Below, one piece after another: positions 43,017 to 45,528 of a DNA stretch of 45,528 nucleotides; positions within the stretch are counted from its first letter, which is position 1, and each line of letters opens with the position of its first letter. Source of the stretch: Comamonadaceae bacterium (GTDB lineage: Bacteria > Pseudomonadota > Gammaproteobacteria > Burkholderiales > Burkholderiaceae_C); NCBI GenBank assembly GCA_947451385.1, contig CANFYZ010000023.1, positions 1-45,528 on the forward strand. Direction: 5' to 3'. The position numbers and the translations under genes are program-made. The notes under the pieces were generated by a model. It ran no database searches. It saw nothing but the letters and a program-made list of their open reading frames with translations, and had not been told where the DNA came from.

Positions 43017-45389
43017 ATGGCCACGAACTCTAGCCACCCCTCCCGCCTGTATCGGTATATTTTCAGGTCCATCCAAGATAAACCGGTAGGCTACAAGCTC
43101 AGCCATGTGGTGACGCTGAGCGTGTTGCTGGCCTTGGCCGTTTTCTTTGTGATCACGGCTGTTTGGCAGGTGAGTCAATCCCTGCAGCGAATTGAAAATG
43201 AAGCCTTGAGCATCAGCGAGTTGACGTCCGATACCAACGGATCTGCCTTGCGTTTTGAGGATCCGAACGCCGCGCAAGAACAGCTGAAGAGCCTGAGGCA
43301 TATCCAGCAGGTCAAGCGAGCGGTGTTGCTGAACAAGGAGGGCAAATTTTTTGCGTCCTATCCGGTGGTCGACAAGGGCGCCGCCGCCCTGGCCCTGCCC
43401 TCATGGGGCAGCCCTCAGTTTGAAAGTTTGCAATGGTCTTGGGCCACGCTGCGGTTGCAGCACCAAATTGACCAAGACGGAGAAAAAATCGGCGGCCTGA
43501 TTTTGGAGCTGGACCTGTCCAGTGTGTGGTTGTCGTTGGTGATCAATGGCGCGGTCGCGCTGTTGGGTGTGGCCTTGGGCCTTTTCTCAATCCAAACGGT
43601 GACCTCCGCTTTGCATCAGATGATTGCCCAGCCGGTGTCGGAGTTGGCTTTGTTGATGCGCCAAGTGGCGCAAAACAACGACTACAGCAAACGCGCACCG
43701 CAAGGCCACGCTGACGAAGTGGGGGAGCTGATTGCGGGCTTCAACCACATGCTGAACGAGATTGAAACGCGCGATCACATGCTCGCACAATACAGTGCCG
43801 AGTTAGAGACGCAGGTGCAATCACGCACGGCCGAGCTGGTCTTGGCCAAGGACCAGGCCGAGGCCGCCAGCGTGGCCAAGAGTCAGTTTTTGGCCAATAT
43901 GAGCCATGAAATTCGCACCCCCTTGAATGGTTTGATCGGGGTGTCTGAAATGCTCCAAGACACGCCGTTAGATGAGACCCAAAAACGTTTTGTCGGCATG
44001 GTGGGCAGTTCAGCTTCGACGCTGCTTTACTTGATCAACGACATCTTGGATTTCTCCAAAATTGAAGCCGGGAAACTGCAATTGGAGTCTGTGCGGTTTT
44101 CTCCCGCCCAGGCGCTGGAAGAAGTCAGTCTGCTTTTTGCCGAGCGCGCCCAAGACAAGGGCCTGGAGTTGATCCAAACCGTCGAAGCCAATGTGCCAGA
44201 CACGGTGTTGGGTGATCCGCACCGGTTCAAACAAATATTGGGCAACTTGGTGGCCAACGCAGTCAAGTTCACGGAAATGGGCGAGATCCGCATCCAGCTG
44301 AGTGGGCCGTCCGATTCGGCCGCGGGACCTTGTTTGCGCTGCAGCGTCAAAGACTCAGGCATTGGCATGTCGCCTGAGGAGCAAAAAGGTTTGTTCGAGG
44401 CCTTCTCGCAAGCTGATATTTCGATGGCCCGGCGTTATGGGGGCAGTGGGCTGGGGTTGGTGATTTCAAGGCAACTGGCGCAACTCATGGGCGGCGTGGT
44501 GGACTTCACCAGCACCAAAAACAGGGGTTCAACTTTCTGGTTCGATATCCGAATGGCGCAGCCGGTGTTTGCCACGCCCATCACCCAGGGCACCCAGTCT
44601 GCATTGATCATCACCCAGTCGGCGTGTGTGGCCGAAGCCTTGCAAACCAAATTGCAACTCCTGGGTGTCCCTTCGGTCTGGCTGCCGCAGATGTCCTTGG
44701 ACGCGCTCGCAGGTGCCCAAAAATCACCTTTGACTTGGGCCTTCATTGACCATCGGATTGAAGGTCAAACACGATCGCAATGGTTGCAGACTTGGTCTTC
44801 GGCATTGGGACCGGATGTGCGTCTGATCGCTTTAACCCGGATGCGCTCAAGCAGTGAAAGCGAAAAGGCCAAGCAAGATGGCGTTCATGTGTGTATTCCT
44901 CACCCCTTGCTTTTGGGGGATATTCAGCATGCGTTGCGGACCGGTCTCACGGCACCCAATGGGGTGGAGCCACGCATCAAAACCACAGCCCCTGCCTTGC
45001 CCGCGGTCGATTGCACGGTGCTGGTGGCGGAAGACAATGAAGTGAACCGGGAGATTGTTTCTGCCATGTTGCGCAGCATGGGCTGTGTCGTCATCACGGC
45101 CAAAGACGGATTAGAGGCCGTGCAAGTCAGTGCCGATCACGCCTACGATTTGATTTTGATGGATGTGCAAATGCCTGAGATGGACGGTCTGGCCGCTTGC
45201 CGCGTGATCCGGCAAAGAGAACTGGATCAGCAGTTGCAACGCAAGCCGATTGTGGCCTTGACTGCCAACGCGCTCACAGACGATCGCGATAACTGCATGG
45301 CTGCCGGCATGGACGACTACTTGACCAAACCTTTTATGCGAGGTCAGTTGTTGGCCTTGGTGCAACGCTGGAGCCGCAGCGAAACTTGA
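43017..45389 (+). CDS. Hybrid sensor histidine kinase with CHASE8-like sensor, pseudo-receiver and receiver
   Basis: This 790-residue hybrid kinase has TM helices at about 31-51 and 170-192. They flank a 118-residue periplasmic region that looks like CHASE8 (QSLQRIENEALSISELTSD, LRHIQQVKRAVLLNKEGKF). HAMP and a coiled coil cover about 193-287. HisKA follows with phospho-acceptor His297 in MSHEIRTPLNG, then HATPase with DSGIGMSPEEQ and YGGSGLGLVIS. Residues 525-645 form a degenerate receiver, and 664-785 a canonical receiver with Asp716 in ILMDVQMPEMDG and KPF. No Hpt or partner regulator is encoded in the window. ATG 43017 lies 6 bp after the YfiR-like stop. Confidence 0.93.
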   Translation: MATNSSHPSRLYRYIFRSIQDKPVGYKLSHVVTLSVLLALAVFFVITAVWQVSQSLQRIENEALSISELTSDTNGSALRFEDPNAAQEQLKSLRHIQQVKRAVLLNKEGKFFASYPVVDKGAAALALPSWGSPQFESLQWSWATLRLQHQIDQDGEKIGGLILELDLSSVWLSLVINGAVALLGVALGLFSIQTVTSALHQMIAQPVSELALLMRQVAQNNDYSKRAPQGHADEVGELIAGFNHMLNEIETRDHMLAQYSAELETQVQSRTAELVLAKDQAEAASVAKSQFLANMSHEIRTPLNGLIGVSEMLQDTPLDETQKRFVGMVGSSASTLLYLINDILDFSKIEAGKLQLESVRFSPAQALEEVSLLFAERAQDKGLELIQTVEANVPDTVLGDPHRFKQILGNLVANAVKFTEMGEIRIQLSGPSDSAAGPCLRCSVKDSGIGMSPEEQKGLFEAFSQADISMARRYGGSGLGLVISRQLAQLMGGVVDFTSTKNRGSTFWFDIRMAQPVFATPITQGTQSALIITQSACVAEALQTKLQLLGVPSVWLPQMSLDALAGAQKSPLTWAFIDHRIEGQTRSQWLQTWSSALGPDVRLIALTRMRSSSESEKAKQDGVHVCIPHPLLLGDIQHALRTGLTAPNGVEPRIKTTAPALPAVDCTVLVAEDNEVNREIVSAMLRSMGCVVITAKDGLEAVQVSADHAYDLILMDVQMPEMDGLAACRVIRQRELDQQLQRKPIVALTANALTDDRDNCMAAGMDDYLTKPFMRGQLLALVQRWSRSET

Positions 45390-45443
45390 CCTAGAGACAC
45401 GGCGCGGGTCCTGCCGCCGATCCAGAGAGTGGGCCGTTTATTG

Positions 45444-45452
45444 TGCTAGAAT
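45444..45452 (+). promoter_or_regulatory. Extended -10 promoter element of the tRNA-Arg gene
   Basis: TGC-TAGAAT resembles an extended -10 box (TGn followed by a near-consensus hexamer). It ends 10 bp before the first base of the tRNA. I see no clear -35. Confidence 0.45.
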
Positions 45453-45462
45453 TCAAAGCTTA

Positions 45463-45528
45463 GCGGCTGTAGCTCAGCTGGATAGAGTACTTGGCTACGA
45501 ACCAAGGGGTCGTGGGTTCGATTCCTGC
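45463..45528 (+). tRNA. tRNA-Arg (anticodon ACG), 3' end cut by window edge
   Basis: The acceptor strand GCGGCTG, D arm (GCTC...GAGT), anticodon stem CTTGG/CCAAG with loop CTACGAA, and T arm GTGGG-TTCGATT-CCTGC are all in place. The anticodon is ACG, which reads CGN arginine codons after A-to-I editing. The last acceptor bases lie past the window. Confidence 0.93.

Overview
The window is a gene-dense, high-GC chromosomal segment of a betaproteobacterium, most likely a freshwater Comamonadaceae (Limnohabitans/Rhodoferax-like). This is an inference from three things. Protein sequences resemble that family. The Bug/Tct and Liv transporters and a PimC/PimD-like dehydrogenase pair are typical of it. 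The blocks ribF-ileS-lspA and trxB<>ftsK-lolA-rarA are conserved in betaproteobacteria. I see no insertion sequence, phage gene, CRISPR array or rRNA. A partial tRNA-Arg(ACG) runs off the right edge.

Region 1 (1-4167, mostly minus strand) is a LacI-regulated carbohydrate ABC importer (permease cut by the left edge, binding protein, repressor), with a spermidine-synthase-like gene divergent from the repressor. LacI-type operators lie on the binding-protein promoter and in the divergent spacer. Region 2 (4355-14078) is accessory metabolism: TctB-TctA, then a Bug binding protein next to a cytoplasmic gamma-glutamyltransferase-like enzyme, two DMT exporters, an SDR, a quinone oxidoreductase and a class V aminotransferase. 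Region 3 (14131-18686) is ribF-ileS-lspA.

Region 4 (18837-25061) holds an HNH endonuclease, an exported ATP-dependent DNA ligase, a PimC/PimD-like acyl-CoA dehydrogenase operon, purN, a DUF1653 gene and an RsmB-like RNA methyltransferase. Region 5 (25169-32670) holds a fatty-acid desaturase, rpmB-rpmG, trxB, and ftsK-lolA-rarA with start/stop overlaps. Region 6 (32914-39866) holds livHMGF, a Bug protein coupled to a 2Fe-2S flavoprotein reductase, an epimerase-like protein and a small secreted adhesin-E-like protein.

Region 7 (39867-45389) is the most interesting part. An AT-rich leader with two tandem inverted repeats precedes a same-strand cluster of TonB-dependent receptor, YfiR-like periplasmic protein and hybrid histidine kinase. 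The kinase has a CHASE8-like sensor region, a degenerate receiver and a canonical receiver. It looks like a variant of YfiBNR signalling in which the diguanylate cyclase output is replaced by a phosphorelay kinase and the outer-membrane partner is a TonB receptor.
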